A stretch of 64,000 bases of DNA from Anoplopoma fimbria (lineage: Eukaryota; Chordata; Actinopteri; Perciformes; Anoplopomatidae), in the NCBI RefSeq assembly GCF_027596085.1, contig NC_072462.1:19451921-19515920 (forward strand). The letters run 5' to 3'. The position numbers and the translations under genes are program-made. The notes beneath the pieces are model-generated. The model was given only the letters and a program-made list of their open reading frames with translations, did not search any database and was not told where the DNA came from. Positions 26,403 through 40,500 of this stretch are shown here, piece after piece. Every line of letters starts with the position of its first letter. Within the stretch, counting starts at the first letter, position 1.

Positions 26403-26940
26403 CCACCATGCCTGGTCTACATTGTGGGTTTCTGACTGAGTCATAACACAGTAAAAGTAAAAGCTGACTGTGAAAATGCCATGCTGTGTAACCACAGTCC
26501 CATCACAGGTGCTGGTGAGTAAGGTGTGTGTGTGAGAGTCTGACAGCACAGCCTAATTATAAACTCACATGGGCGGTAAACAATAACAACAACAACAAAT
26601 GTAGCCAGGGAGGAAGAGAATAGAACTGAGGGAGGATATAACATTGGATTTTCAAAACACAACAAGGCTGAATAAAAGGCTTTTGAGTTAACATGTTTGT
26701 TGTAGCCATGAGAAAAAAATAAAAATAATAATTAGGCATCTGGGAAACTTAGTGATTCTAAATGCTTGAATACAATAAAGCAGATTGCGATTCTAAAAGT
26801 TATTTCTATACACTTAAATTGTCTTATCATCAACATGTGATGCATACCAGCATTGAATCTAGCATTTCTGACTCTGATTAAAGTTGATCTGTCCCCATGA
26901 ATAACCTCATCATCCACACCCACAACTCACCGCTGATGTG

Positions 26941-27110
26941 ATGCAGCTCAGTGTCCGACTGCAATGTCTTTCATTGGCAGAAAAGAGAATAGCAAAAAAA
27001 AAACTATCCAAAACTGTCACAAATCTCCACTGTTTGTCCTTAAAGCTGCAAATGTGCTCAGCCTTTCAGTAGTGCGTCTGCACGGTGCTGCCCTCCATTG
27101 TGTCTCTTGA
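26941..27110 (-). other. rasgef1b: Candidate first (non-coding) exon of rasgef1b
   Basis: On the minus strand a perfect GTGAGT donor occupies 26940-26935, so an exon would end at 26941. The presumed exon lies just inside a GC-rich region with CCAAT and GC boxes. It contains a possible short upstream frame of 8 codons (MKDIAVGH then stop). The upper limit, the transcription start, is a guess. Spliced joining to 20787 is inferred. Confidence 0.4.
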
Positions 27111-27320
27111 TATTTGAGCCAATTCGAACTAGCAGCGCAGTAATGAGGCGTATTCAAATGACTTCCATTGAGCCGCGAAAACCAGCCAATCGCTGTGCGG
27201 GGGCGGGTCCCTCTAGGGGGCAACGCGGACCAATCACAGTGGAGGAGACTGGAAAATCGAAATCTTCGGAGGATCTGATTGGCTGGCTCGCCGTCCGTCG
27301 AATTCTTTTCTTTTTCAACC
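27111..27320 (-). promoter_or_regulatory. rasgef1b: Candidate rasgef1b promoter with CCAAT and GC boxes
   Basis: Three CCAAT-type boxes sit in a CpG-containing stretch: CCAAT at 27186-27190 and 27230-27234, and ATTGG (inverted CCAAT) at 27278-27282. A GC box, GGGGGCGGG, occupies 27199-27207. No TATA box is seen. This fits a CpG-type promoter facing left towards the candidate first exon of rasgef1b. CCAAT boxes in both orientations mean direction is not fixed by the motifs. Confidence 0.5.
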
Positions 27321-27378
27321 GCAGCGAATGTTTTTGTTGGAGAACTGAAATATGGAAGGTGTAAGGTTTCCTCCCGGA

Positions 27379-27380
<2 letters not shown>

Positions 27381-27449
<69 letters not shown>
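27381..27449. repeat. (GT)n microsatellite, 69 nt
   Basis: A GT run immediately upstream of the candidate rasgef1b promoter. Confidence 0.98.
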
Positions 27450-27451
<2 letters not shown>

Positions 27452-29279
27452 TTGGTCTCAGTAACTTGAAAATCAAGAGGTTGTAAAAGTATAAGCTTCT
27501 TAGCTGTTTTATTTTGTGTTTATAGCATTTATCTTGTTAAATAATGTCATTGAGAGTTGCTTCATGAATACAACACACATTTGTATAACATCCATCTAAG
27601 AAGAAAATGACTTTTTGCTATTATATTGTAAGACAGATTACATCCATTAATTAAACAGTGAGCATGAATATTATTGAAGCATATATATTCTAGCATTGCT
27701 TTTGTATATTAAGATACTTTTCTACAAAACAGTGCTGCTAAATATTGGAGTATTTTTGCTTTTTTCTTAGGTTGCCATACATTTCAGCAGATGGCAGTGG
27801 GCGGATGGCATCTTGAAATCAGCTCCAATATAGGTACCTCATTACAGTGGACATTATGTTGGCTTAAAGCTGCATTCATTCATTAATTCATTAATTAATG
27901 ACATACTATTGTCTCATTACGTTGTAACCACAAACATGGTTACACATCCAGCAGACAAAGAGAAACATATTTTTACTCAATATGAGTACTTATTTGTCAC
28001 CTGACAAATATGTGTACATGGTACTTGTTTTTTGGCTCTTTTGGTTTCCAACTCCTGAGAAAAATATCAATCTTTTTAGCTGATAAATGCTTCACTGTCT
28101 GTCTGTTTGTCTGTTATCTGATTCTAGGCAAGTAGCATCATTTGGCTTATCAGAGATTTTTGGAACAAAACTGCTGTCAGTTGTTGTCATAGAAAAGGAT
28201 ATTGGTGAAAGTAGAGTTTGCGGACAGCCAAAACAATGAGCTAAAAATCAATATATAGCTCCTCAAAAGTTAGGAGCACTGCAGAGCTGGATGATAATTC
28301 CATGTGGGATCGTAGCTCTTTTCCTGTGACGCAGTCGTTTAAATGATTGGTAATAAAAAATGGTTGGTGCAGCTTTAATCTTTTTTGTTTTGTTATACTG
28401 ATGTGGTTATGCAGTAATCAAGTTTTGTTAGTCATCCAAAATCAGTTCACATATCACATAACACACCGTGCCACATACTGTCCCACTTTTACATGCAATT
28501 GTTTTGTGTGTGAAGGGTAATGAACACACTCTCAAACAGCATTGGGTCATTCATACCAGACTGTGGCTCACAGATAATTACACCTGGTCATGGCCGTTCT
28601 CGAAAGACCTGGATCGGTCACTGTTTATTGGTAAACCATTAAATTGTACCTTTGAGTAAATCTATAATCACAGTTTTTGACTCCAAGCTGTAGTGTGTAT
28701 ACTATTCAACACAGCAGGTAGCGAGGGCAAAGTCTTAATTTACAGGATGTTTCTATATTTACAAGAAATGCATGTTGCATTAATTTTTTTTTTTCAAGAA
28801 TTAAGAAAAACAGCCTTGATGACAGTAATTATCTTGATACCTGATGGGGATTGCAAAGGATTTAATAACCCCACAAGGTTGGAGAAGTTACTCCACCCAT
28901 AACACAAAGTTATCCTTAAATTGCAGTGAAAACAAGAAGATTATCTAGGTTTTCATGTAATAACAGGAATATGTGTACAGTCCTGTCCTACTTGCGTACA
29001 CTCAGGCACTTCTGGATCTTTTTAAACAGGTTCACATTAATTTGAACTTTGTCAGAGTTTAAAAACACACCTCATCTCTTTCTCTAAATGTTTAGAATAT
29101 ACTCTAAATATATATACTATGCTCCCTTCAACAGTCTAATTTTCCTCTGAAATATGGTAATTAAAGCAAGGTGGGTGCACAGCATACCCACCCGCTCAAC
29201 TGCCACTGCATCGCTGCCATCCACCTAAACAGAGTCCAATCCTTTTCATTGCATAAACATAAAATTACATAAACACAGC

Positions 29280-29600
29280 GTTAGATTTACAGCGCGGCCG
29301 GGGCCCTGACGTTGTGGGCGGCGCTCACCACTGACGCCTCTTACATTATGACACATCACTGTTGAGGCAAGAATAACTGATCTCTGAGTCTTACAGGCTG
29401 CAGGGTTTTCTCATTTTAATAACCCAACACCTACACCGGGCACCCGAGCGCACAGCTTCCGGCCGCGTAGTACGCCCATGCACGCATTAACTTCCGGTGA
29501 TGTTTGACCTCGGCGACGCTCGGTGAGGGACCCCATGAGATTTGGCCTTTCGATTGGTCGCTTGACGCCCACGACTGCCAGAGAGCTGTTGAGGAAGACT
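29280..29600. promoter_or_regulatory. Small CpG-rich patch of unknown role
   Basis: A local rise in GC and CpG in an otherwise AT-rich interval includes GCGCGGCCGGGGCCC near 29,292, CCCGAGCGCAC and GGCCGCGTAG between 29,440 and 29,470, and an ATTGG box near 29,555. This could be an unannotated promoter, a distal start for rasgef1b or a regulatory element. No coding frame supports it. Confidence 0.3.
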
Positions 29601-30789
29601 TACAGTCAGAGTGGCAGATCAAGGATGTCAATTTAAATAACATTAACCTCGATTGGAGGTGAACACCACCACCATTACCCAAATATTTGCTCTATGGATG
29701 TGCTTGGCAGTTACTTAAGACCTTTAGAAAGCATTTATCATTGTATGAGTCGCTTCTAATTTTCTCAGTCTTAAAATGTTTCCAAAACATTAGATTTTGA
29801 GACACAGGAGAGGAACATCCGGCATTATTCAAACACAGGCTTAAATGAAAAGGGGGTTTAATTGAGTTAAGGTTGTTCTTTCTTCTTTTCCGCCCACATT
29901 GTCCAGCTAGAAGACCGTAAGTGAAGAGAAGATAGTCACGGAACACTAATCTGTATTCCTGTGTAAATGCAGAGCTGAAGCACAGGCGTTTAGTATAAAG
30001 GCCACTTTGTTTCAGTTGTTTGATATTTACAGAAATCTGCGCCAGAGAACCACTCATCATCCTGCCTGTGTCTCACAAAGATTCAGACAAGATAATGCAA
30101 CAGATGATTCTGATTTTTCCCATTGTTTTTCAAAGCTAAAGCTACTGAAAGCTTCATGAGGAGAAACAATGAAAGTAGGAGACTTGTCCTTGATTCTTAG
30201 TCGCCATGCCAACATACACTATCAGGCAAAGGTTTCCTTGTGAAATCGTATGCCATGCAATTGTATACTCACTGTGAATACCATACCATTAGGGAATAAG
30301 TAAGGAACAGGCATGCTTTAAATGGGAAAGGTTTGTTAGGTTTTCCGTTACTATATTTGAGATGTACCTGTGCCTCTTTTTCAGGGTGCAGGTCTGACAT
30401 TAAACATCATCATCTGACAATAAATTCAGTCAACGTTAGTAAATTCAGTATGACACCAAACAGACGCATAGAAGACACTGAGCAAAAAGCACCATTTGTG
30501 TATTTGTGTTTGGGGTTACCAGTTTATAAGCTACACCTTTACAATCCAATACAACCTGCAATACACTAGTATTAGCATACCTTATCAAGATTTTTTTCAT
30601 ATTAAATTGAATATAAATAATGTTTTTGTATTAACAATGCATAGCAATGGAATTGTTTTGGTTTACTTACTTACTTTACTGCTTTGGTTCACTCTCGCCG
30701 CTCTAGTAGTGTCAATTTTGTGGTGCAGTAAGCAGCTGTTTGTAGCAGAAAAGAACTATAAATGCTAAGCTCTAACACTACCTACTCAT

Positions 30790-31060
30790 ACAGATACAAG
30801 TATATACTAGCTAGAGGAGCGTTTAGCAGCAAAAGAGCCAGATATACCCCTCAGGAGTTGGTGGAGACCAAAGGAAGAGCTAAAAGGAGATGGAATATTG
30901 GACTTAAATGTATCAGGTAGCAAGAAACATGACTCCACATCATCCTAATGTTGATGTTAAAATAAGCATCATTGCTGAGAAGGTTGACATATCAATTTAA
31001 TATTGTAGTGTTACTTTCTGCTGTCCATAAATGGCCAAGAAATCAATTATTGCAGGTTTA
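30790..31060. repeat. Relic of a dispersed fish repeat
   Basis: Phrases such as TAGCAGCAAAAGAGCCAGAT, CTCAGGAGTTGGTGGAGACC and GAATATTGGACTTAAAT belong to a repeat I recall as common in percomorph genomes. No coding capacity is visible. Limits are approximate. Confidence 0.4.
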
Positions 31061-31540
31061 ACTATTGGCTGCGATGGTGTCAGAGAGGATCATTGCAATG
31101 TATTGATGTTGTCTTATACAGCATTATATTGAATGGTGTCTGTGACATTTGGTCCAATTCAGTTCAGTTTGTCTGTTGGATCGACAGGATTTCCACTTTC
31201 TAATCTGAACACCAGTTTCACAAACCTGTTCATAACCACCTCCAATGTGTAGAATATATATTTTTTAATATATATTCTTTTATACTATATATATTTTATA
31301 AACCAATTCTTTCACCTACATTTTAGAGCATTTACAATGAGTACATACCTAATAGTTAAACCAAAATGGCCAAAATCATTGTTCAAAAGCTTCTGACTGG
31401 CAGCATGTTTTGGATTTCCAGGAAACAGCGACACAAAACAAATGATGTCAGCGGCCACCAGCAGCAGCGACAGACGTAAATGCTGTAGTGAGCGTGGGTG
31501 GGATTACACAGTGACAGCTGGGTGAGATCATTATGGTACG

Positions 31541-31594
31541 GGGAAGGGGGAGATAAAAAGAGGGGGAGAACCCGAGAACCGGGGGAGGGGAGGG
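31541..31594 (+). repeat. G-rich tract
   Basis: A purine-rich block with several runs of four or five G lies about 270 bases before a second block at 31859-31906. The loops between some G-runs are longer than in a canonical quadruplex, so folding is possible but less certain here. Confidence 0.6.
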
Positions 31595-31858
31595 TCTGGC
31601 GTATAATGGTGTTGGGGTAGAGTGGTGGGAGGCTTTTGTGGTGACATTCTTTACTCTGAAGAATACATGCATGTATATTACAAAATTTAAGAGAAGAAAT
31701 AATCCAGCTGCTCAATAATACCGACCTGCTTCTAAACCCAAAATGCTCCAGCTGTTCTTTTGCATTTATGTTTACGTGCCTGGAGGACGTGAAGCGAGAC
31801 ACATGCATGAGGATGGTTCAGGTTGAGTGGGGTAGTTGATACGTGGGATATATCAGAA

Positions 31859-31883
31859 GGGGTGGGTGAGGGGAGAAGAGGGG
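31859..31883 (+). repeat. Canonical G-quadruplex motif
   Basis: Four G-tracts (31859-31862, 31864-31866, 31870-31873, 31880-31883) are separated by loops of 1, 3 and 6 nt. This meets the usual G3+N1-7 rule. Confidence 0.75.
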
Positions 31884-33197
31884 TGGATAAAGGGGGAGAG
31901 GAAGAGGGATGACTCACAGGCTTCCAGTAAGAGATCTGACTCAGCTACTGGAAGCCCCCTGTTTTTTTTACTTTTCTGGAGAAAAGAGAGACCCTAAAGG
32001 TCATATTATGGAAAATAAGAAATGTAATATATATGCTATACAGCTCTCACTACTTTAGCTTTTTATTGTGCTTGTGGTGAAAATGTGTTTATAAACTGCA
32101 GAGATGCACAGTATATGTGTCTTATGTGTTACATTTGACATAATTTCTTGTCAATGGAGAGACAACAAGAAAAAGATCCTCAGAAAGATTTTACACTTTC
32201 GTCAGCCAAGTCATAAGGCCTCAGATCAGTTTTAAAGCTACTTTGCCTTAGAATGCGAGAGAAGAAAAACACATGCACACCATTCCCCATTCATTGGTGT
32301 GTGCATTGTATCATTCAGCCACTCATACTGCTCTGCTGTTCCTTTGAAATGATCCTTCTTTCTTCTAAACCTCGTGACCTGTGATTTGTGTTGCTATAGT
32401 GACATTAAGATGAGATATAGGGGATCGCTTTCACCCACAGCAACAGTAGTCATGTAACGACAGGAACTGCTTGTCACATGCTCCATTATGAATAAGGTTG
32501 GCTGACAGCTATGGATGTAGGCCAACCTTTACAGCACTTAAAATGTTAATCTTTTTGCTGTTTGTGTTGCATTTTATGAAGCAAAAAAACAGGGAAAAAT
32601 GCAGGTGTTTGATTACATAATTGATGATTCAGATTTGAATGTCAGTCGTCATCTGGGTTTGCTTTCTCCTGCTGTTGAGAACAGCTATGAACACATGAAG
32701 AGGCATCAAATCATGACAGAGGAACTGTTGACTATCAGATGTAAACAGTCTTATGCCCCATAATCCTTTGTGTTCTGGTGTTTTCTGTACATGGTTTGGG
32801 TTTTGTATCCTAGAAAACTGCACCATAGTTCACCTGGATATACTCCCTAAATTGGTGCAATTGAAACCTTTAGTGATAATCAACTTTCCAATTGGCTACA
32901 GTTACTTGAACAAAGAATACAACTGTTAAACAAGACTACAAATAAACAAAGTGGCTTTTGCCTGCTCTCTGAGTGAAGCTAAACACACCAACTCCTCATC
33001 CTCTTCTTCCTCCTCTATCTCCAGTTTTGACCCCTCCGCCTCCTAATGTGGGACTCTTGTGATAGTTGCGGTTGATGGATGATAGTCGGACAGAGGGCCT
33101 GTTTCCTGGATGTGCCCTGAACTTCCATGTCACTCACACAGATATCCTCTGAGGATGGGAGGTAGACATGCACACATGCACAGACACACACATGCAC

Positions 33198-33303
<106 letters not shown>

Positions 33304-36300
33304 CACCTTACATTCTCTTAACCTTAAATGCCTTACACTGACCTACATCTGCTTTATATAACAGATAGAGCCATAGCTGACATAGCTTTTACATCTGAAG
33401 CCCATTTTTTCTATGTCAGAGACGTCCATTTGTCATATTTCAGTATAGTCAGCATATAAAATATGATAAGTACCTGTGAAAAGACGTCAAGCAGGTGAAC
33501 CCTCTCACCCAACCCTCAGGGTAAATGTTCTGCTCTTACTTTGTGTTTTGTTTATCTAGAGGGAAGACAATTTGTTCCATTTGGTTTTTTTTCAAATTTT
33601 ATTTTTGTTTTGTAGAAGCTCCTTCTTTAAAATACCAATTTTCTTGTGCTAAAAATAATTTTTTCTTTCCTTTTGGGAATTTACATTTTGGTTTTTGGGT
33701 GACTAAGAACACAGCCAATAAGTAACACATGGCGACTATTAAATTGTTCCCATTACAGCTATGAACTTCTTTTGAAACTTGCACAATGATGTGTGGGTGA
33801 AAATTGCAAAAGAAAATCCACATATGGACAGAATTATGTTATAACAGAAATACTCATTTTTTGTTTTTAAAGATATTGGTATCCATATCCATATCCATAG
33901 ATGTGGCTTTATTGTTCATTTGTAATCTTAAGTTCTGTTTCATACTGACTCTGGACCAGCTCACATCTCTCCTCTCTCCTTTGTCTCCCTGCTTCTCTTG
34001 GTCTCAATTATCCCTCCTCTCATTACACTATTTACTGTCTAATTAAAGCTGACAACCCATGAAAAGTAAATATTTAAAACGAATCAGTGCAACACATATT
34101 TATGTAGCTGTTTTTCTTTTTCTTTCAAAAACACACACCATAGGCACCCTTTCCTTTCTTTCAGGTCTAAAAATGTATGAAGTGCCCACATTGCTGCTTC
34201 TAAATCCACCCAATAAAGCGTTAAACCCAAAAGATGTCTGAGGTGGGATGTGAGCTGCCTACGCTCTTACTAAAAACAAAAGTAAAGATACATCTGGGAG
34301 CGAGCACAGTCTGTGAGTGTTTTGATTTACTTCTGTAGCTCCGGTGGTTTTACTGTAAACCACTCCTACACTGTCTGCAGATGTGGCACTGGATTTAGTG
34401 GGAGGGAATTTATGTGTACCGTGTGTGTGTGGGTTTGTGTGTGTTGTGCTACATGTCCAAATCAAATTGGATTATTTCTAAGAAATTCTGTTGGTATTTT
34501 CAAAGCAAAGTGACATTTTTTTTCTCAGTTCAAAATGCAGCAAAACTAGTTTTTCATTTCACTCCTTCACAACGGCTTGAATTCTGCCCTCATTAGTGGT
34601 TTGAACATTATCATCCTCAGATATCCTCAGACATAGTATGACTGATCAATCCGGTTGGTCTAGAGAAACCTCAGAGTGAAATAAGGCCTGATGTAAGTAA
34701 CAGAAGAAAGACATGTTTTCAGTCTTTTAATAATTAGCAGCAGTGCATTAGGCTCCTACTTGACGGACTTTAGGGATATAGACCTTGGTAATAATATTTT
34801 CCATTGGTGGCCTATTTCAGCTGGCATTCACCTCCCCTTCCCCTTTCTCCTATCTATTTTGCGATTCCCTGTGGCGATAGTTCTGGCTATACGAGTCTAG
34901 GCTCTTACCTACATAAGGAACTCCCACTCCAACTTGATCATGTGGGACGGCGCATAAATAGCATGCCACTTTTAAGGACATTCCGTTTGTCTTTATAGGC
35001 ATTTAAAGCTTTTTTTGTCATTACACTTGCATGTTGTGCAAGTTCGCTCTTCATTAACATTGGAAAATGTGTCACTACTGTCACTCCAAAATAAGCCAAC
35101 AACTATTTTTGTTTCACATGGGACATGAACACCGGTGTCCTGGGTGAAAGTCTATATCTGTCCACTTCCCCTTCATTTTCAGTTTTTATATTACGTCACT
35201 TGCTGTTCCTCACTTGGTCTGAGTGTCGCTCGTTACTCCTCGTCTTTAGCTCTGAGCATAGCATATTCACGCGGATAGGTCAACATTGCAATCAGTACAG
35301 ACTAAATGGTATGAAAAGCAAAAACGGCATTGTGATAGCACGCAAAATTACTTAGGAAATGAGTGTATCATTCATACACCATTTGGTGAAATCAGGCTGC
35401 ACACTCAGCTCATGATTTCAAATGCAAGAGAAAAAAAAATGTCTTTGCTGATAAAGAAGTAAGAGAAAAGCATATTAACAACATTTCATAAATGAAATTG
35501 AATTTCTTTCAAAACTAACCTCATTGTACAAACTTGAATTTCAGGAACAGTAAAATATAAAAACTTTGCTTCAAATACTAACCCCTCAATTTCACAAGGG
35601 TCATTTTGCCATACAGAGAGTCCATCTGTAAAAGTATCGTTGCATTTCCAACCAAAATACAGTGACGTCACGTAAAATGATATAATTATAATAATATTTT
35701 GTTGTACCATGGCCATGGAAGATATTATTGGCTTGTGCTGTGTTCATGATAATTGCTCATCCAGACTACATTTCAAACATGGTCAACATTTGTAATGACT
35801 GCTCAGTGCTTGTGTCATCATAAATGAACTGTATGTATACATCACCACTCCATGACCTCATTATTTTCCAAAAATTGTGAATTTTACCTCTGACTCTGTT
35901 CTGTTTCCTTGCTGTTCTTAAATCATTTTTCTATAACCTCATAACTTGTTGCGGATTATTTCATATAATTGAATCAGCAGCGAGCAAAGTGAAATTCTTT
36001 GCCCGCACCTGATCCTTTTATTCGTCAGGAAGACAAATGTCAGTTGTCATTTATTTAATCTATCTTTAATCTTTTAATCTACTATGTATTGCAAAACCTT
36101 GTAATGCATAAAACACATTGTCATACAGTGGATAGATATTGTAATATTAATCAGTATGTGCCATTTTAGAATCTCATTTAAAACAGACAGAACAATAAAG
36201 TTGAAGATACTTTTCAAAGAAGCTTGTCCAATAACTGAAGTGCAGACTGCACCTGTGACCTAGAATCCTTATGTTTTTAACAAAGAATAGAGCAGCTGGT

Positions 36301-37438
36301 CACATTCCTTTCATTCCTCTACATAATAAGATGGACGTTACATCTATATTCATCCCAGTGACCAAATGTGAACAGTCAACCCCAAACGAGAAGAATGCAA
36401 AGGAATCTGAGGGCCTTCCTGGACTTTCTATTCACTCGGTCAAGGACCACTGAACAACAAACTTGTTTTCACACAGGAGCTGTATTGTTTCTCCACATGT
36501 GTTGTGTTGTTGTGCGGATGATGAATTCATCGCCCAGTGCAGCGGCCAGCAGCTAATAGTGTTTATGCTGGCTTTTAGGTGCAGGTGCACAATCGTACCC
36601 AAGGGGAAGGAAATAGGGGGGGAGGGGTTTGAATGTGACACAAACAGGAAACAAGCTCTGTGTTCCCTCCTGCTCAGTTGTGCACACAAAAGGTTTATTC
36701 CAAAACTTTGCCCTTGTACAATCTTCCTAGTTGGCTTATCTAACGCAATATGCTCTACCAGAGGCTTACATAACAGACACTGTTGAAAGAATCTCTTATT
36801 GATCATATTTTTATCTTCACACTGAGTGTATTTAATGGGAGGTCTGGGGAAAAATGCCAGTAGAAGTTCAGGAAATGCCTCTTGAAATGAAGTGGAGTGA
36901 TGGAAAGAAAGTCCCTTTTAGCATGTTCACATTTTTTTCTGGTCATACAACTGTCCTCTTCCTCCCACTGTTGGCAATAGACCAGACATGTATTTTTAAG
37001 CAAAACAAGCAAATACTGAACCTGAAGAAAAACAAAACTGTTACCACCGCGGTCACAAGCAGGAGCACAGAAACGACAGCCAATGTAAACTAGCTGATAA
37101 CAGTAAATAAAAAAGCTTTCCAGCAAAGGGCAAGAACTTAAAACCATCCACAGATCTACAAAGCTTCAAAAACAGCTTAAAACTCCCCTGTAAAAGAACC
37201 AAACAAAACTCATGTTAGGTTTATTTCTTATATTGGCACAAACTTACTTTTTTTTTATGTTATTGCCAAACTAAATAATTACATAATCTATATTTAATTT
37301 TTAATGATAGTAGAGCTTGTCCTAGAATGTTTAGAATATACTGTACCACCTTTCAAACCTCCAGGTTTATTTTCTACATTAATTATCTGGACAGACTGCT
37401 AGTAGGACTGTACGTACAGGGAGCAGGGTGTGTTTTCC

Positions 37439-37439
<1 letters not shown>

Positions 37440-37528
<89 letters not shown>

Positions 37529-37538
37529 GTGTGTGTGT
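37440..37538. repeat. (GT)n microsatellite, 99 nt
   Basis: A GT run with a single C interruption near 37,524. It is followed within 100 nt by a G-rich purine block at 37,615-37,675. Frames of Cys-Val and His-Thr here are artefacts. Confidence 0.98.
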
Positions 37539-40500
37539 CCCGAGGGATGTCTTACATGGTGTGGGAACAGGTCCCAACCCTGTACAGGAAAGATATTAGG
37601 AACAACATGAGATCTGGGGGAGTGGGAGGGAGACAGACTGAGGGAGGGGGTCCGGGGCCTTTCAGGGAAAGGAGGAAACGAAAGGAGAACACCCTCGTCA
37701 ACAGAAACCCTCCCCCTCCCCACTCTCCCCCTCCTCCAACAAGTGCGAAGGGTCCCTCCTCAACAATAAGTGCACTGCAGCGTGGCTCAACAACAAATAG
37801 TGCGTCACTAACGAGTCACAGCAAAACATTCCTGCCTGTCTGCGTTTGCATGTTGTCTACTTATTCCGGCCACTTCGTCCCAGACTTGAGAGGCGTGTGT
37901 GTGTGTTTTGGGACAGAAGGTTTGTTATGGGATTGTGTCTGTGGTTAGCTCCTTTTTTCCCCCCCCAAAACTATTTAGACCCCTGAAATCAGTTTGGCTT
38001 GAAAGATGAGTTGGATAATTCTCTTAAGTAACTGACACTAGATGAATTGTTCGACAGTTTCTAGGATCAGCAATACTGCAGTTGACTGCAACAAAGTTTA
38101 AGAAGTGGTTCTTTTATAAAAGTTTCTACATTATATTGTCCATATCTTGTGGAGACATTGCAGCTCTGAAATGTCAAGTTTTCAGGAACAAAAACAAAAC
38201 AGAAAAATTCCATTCAGACTGCCAATTGTTTCTCAGTTCATCCAACTTGATTTGAGAGTTGTTTCATAAGAACGAAGATGGCCTTAGTTCTTAGATGAGC
38301 ATGTAATCCTTCAGTTGCATTCATGATTTTCACAAAAACATGACATGTAACTAATGTTCCTCTCGTCCACAGTCCCTGGGTCTGAAACAGAGCCAATTCG
38401 TAGTGCTGTTTTTATAGAAGCCACAGCAGTCCTGCGCATGTGTGCTGATGGCGGAAGATACCGTGTTTAATTGGATTATAGGTTATTTGACCTTATTGAG
38501 GAAAGTGTGTCAAAGTTTTGGGGTTTATTAAAGCTATTTTACTGTGAAATGGTGATCATTTCATTTGTTGTATTTTTTTAATCTAGGAACTGATAGTACA
38601 TTTCCGTATTAACGGAAGATAAATGATTCAATCAAGGGTTGGTTGGTCTAGGGGGAGGGGCTTAACATTTCTAAACCTCTGGCCACCGAGCGATCTCGAG
38701 TCTGTGTTTGGGTGGCTGTAAACCTCACAGGTGACTTAGATTTTTTTATGTGGTCATCCAAGTGTTTTTTTTTGCTCTTTAAAAAAAGTGTTTCAAAGTG
38801 AAGCAAAACCACATTACAAAAGAACAGTTATTATTACTGGCTATAGTATTCCATGGCAGTTAATACAGTAAGAATATATTTTTATTTTTATTTTGTGATT
38901 TTGCAGATTAGATGTTTTAAGATGCAAGAAATGAGGACACTGTAAGACCCAAGCCTGCTAGCCAGCTAGTTGTCCAACTATAAGATAGCAACCTAGCATG
39001 CTATAAATCAATGAAGCAGGCCTAACACCTGAAGGCTCAATTAATCAAAATTGCCCACTAAAATACTAATGGTATAAGCAAGGTCAAACCATGACTTTTT
39101 CCAGACCACAGTCCCCGCTGGTGTTTCATCAAATATTACACCACACACTTGGTTGGGGTGGAGCATTGTTTACCCGGCAAACAGATCAAACACTGGGGAT
39201 ATGTTGATTGCTGCAGAATTTAAAATACAATTTGATCCTTGAAAAATGTGATTAACAATTTCAAATGGCTCTTACAATATACACAAATATAAAACGTAGA
39301 GATTTAACTGTGTTCACTTTTAAGTGCTGTCTTACTTTTAAACTAGTAGCCTAGTTTAAGGTTAAACATCAGTTTAAAGGGGAAATTAGGGAAAGTTCAA
39401 TCCCCAGCAAGAATGGTGGAATGTGACAAAGATGCTGGTTCTACAGATTCCACTGATAATCAACTCTACAGTCTGCGGCGCCTTGTGTCTTTGGATTGAT
39501 TTTTGCTCATAGCTTTGGTCAGCCACTCTGTATGGTTGAGTCCCAATAGCTCTTAGATATGATCTAAGCTAAATGTACACTGCCCATGGGAACACACACA
39601 ATAATTGAGTGGCTTCAGGAAGTTAAACATCTTTCGTCCAATACCCAGAAACAACAGCAAACACCAGATATTTTTCTCACAATTTATCTGACCAAACCAA
39701 AGCCAAAACCCACGCTTTGGAGACTTGAGCTGATTTTGTTTAATATTCCTTCTGTGATAGAAGAAAAAGTATTTGCACATGTCTTGATTGCAACACACAA
39801 GATTTTATCATACAAAATGATGACTGTTGTCCATATCAACGGTCAGTAATGCTGTTATAGGCTTCTGGCTTCGCAACAAAATCTATGATCAGGCCTCATC
39901 ACAGCGTGCAGCAACTTTCAGTTAACAGTCGTTCACAGTATAACTTCTGTTTCATGCTTAGCGTCGCTTGCTTTTTGTCAATAAGTTCAAGTAGTGAATG
40001 ATCTCTGTATTAGAATAAAACTAAATTAGAAGTCTCCCCCAAAAATTTGACAGTTTGGAAGACAACAATAGTTGATATCTAAATCACTTAATGAGCAAGT
40101 TGCAGTTTGACCCCCTGACCCCAGTTTTTGTCAGTGAGTCTCATTCGTTCGTCTCCTAATTAGTTCAACTTTACAATTGGCTCTTTCATATATACCTCAA
40201 CCAGCCTGTCTTCCCAGGCTCACTGTTGTTTTTTAAAAGACAAGACGGTCTGGAGTTTTTGTACTGGTTGTTCTAGTTTAACTGGGGTCGAAGGAATCTC
40301 TGAAATTCCGGTTTGAAAACTATATGGGTGGTGGAGCTTGTCTCAAGCACTTTGTCCATCTAGTTGTAGGTGTAAAAAGACATAAATAATAACACAGCAG
40401 TATATAGACAGAACAGTTTAACCTTTTTTGTGCTACAGAAAGTGAAACACTTATTTTCTATTTGCTGTCAACAGTTTGGTGTGTTTATGAAATGAATACT

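Noticed and set aside
36432..36806. A 124-residue minus-strand frame in the intergenic interval, with an overlapping 107-residue plus-strand frame
   Set aside because: Neither frame shows a domain, a signal peptide or splice context; overlapping frames of this size are expected by chance in 19 kb.
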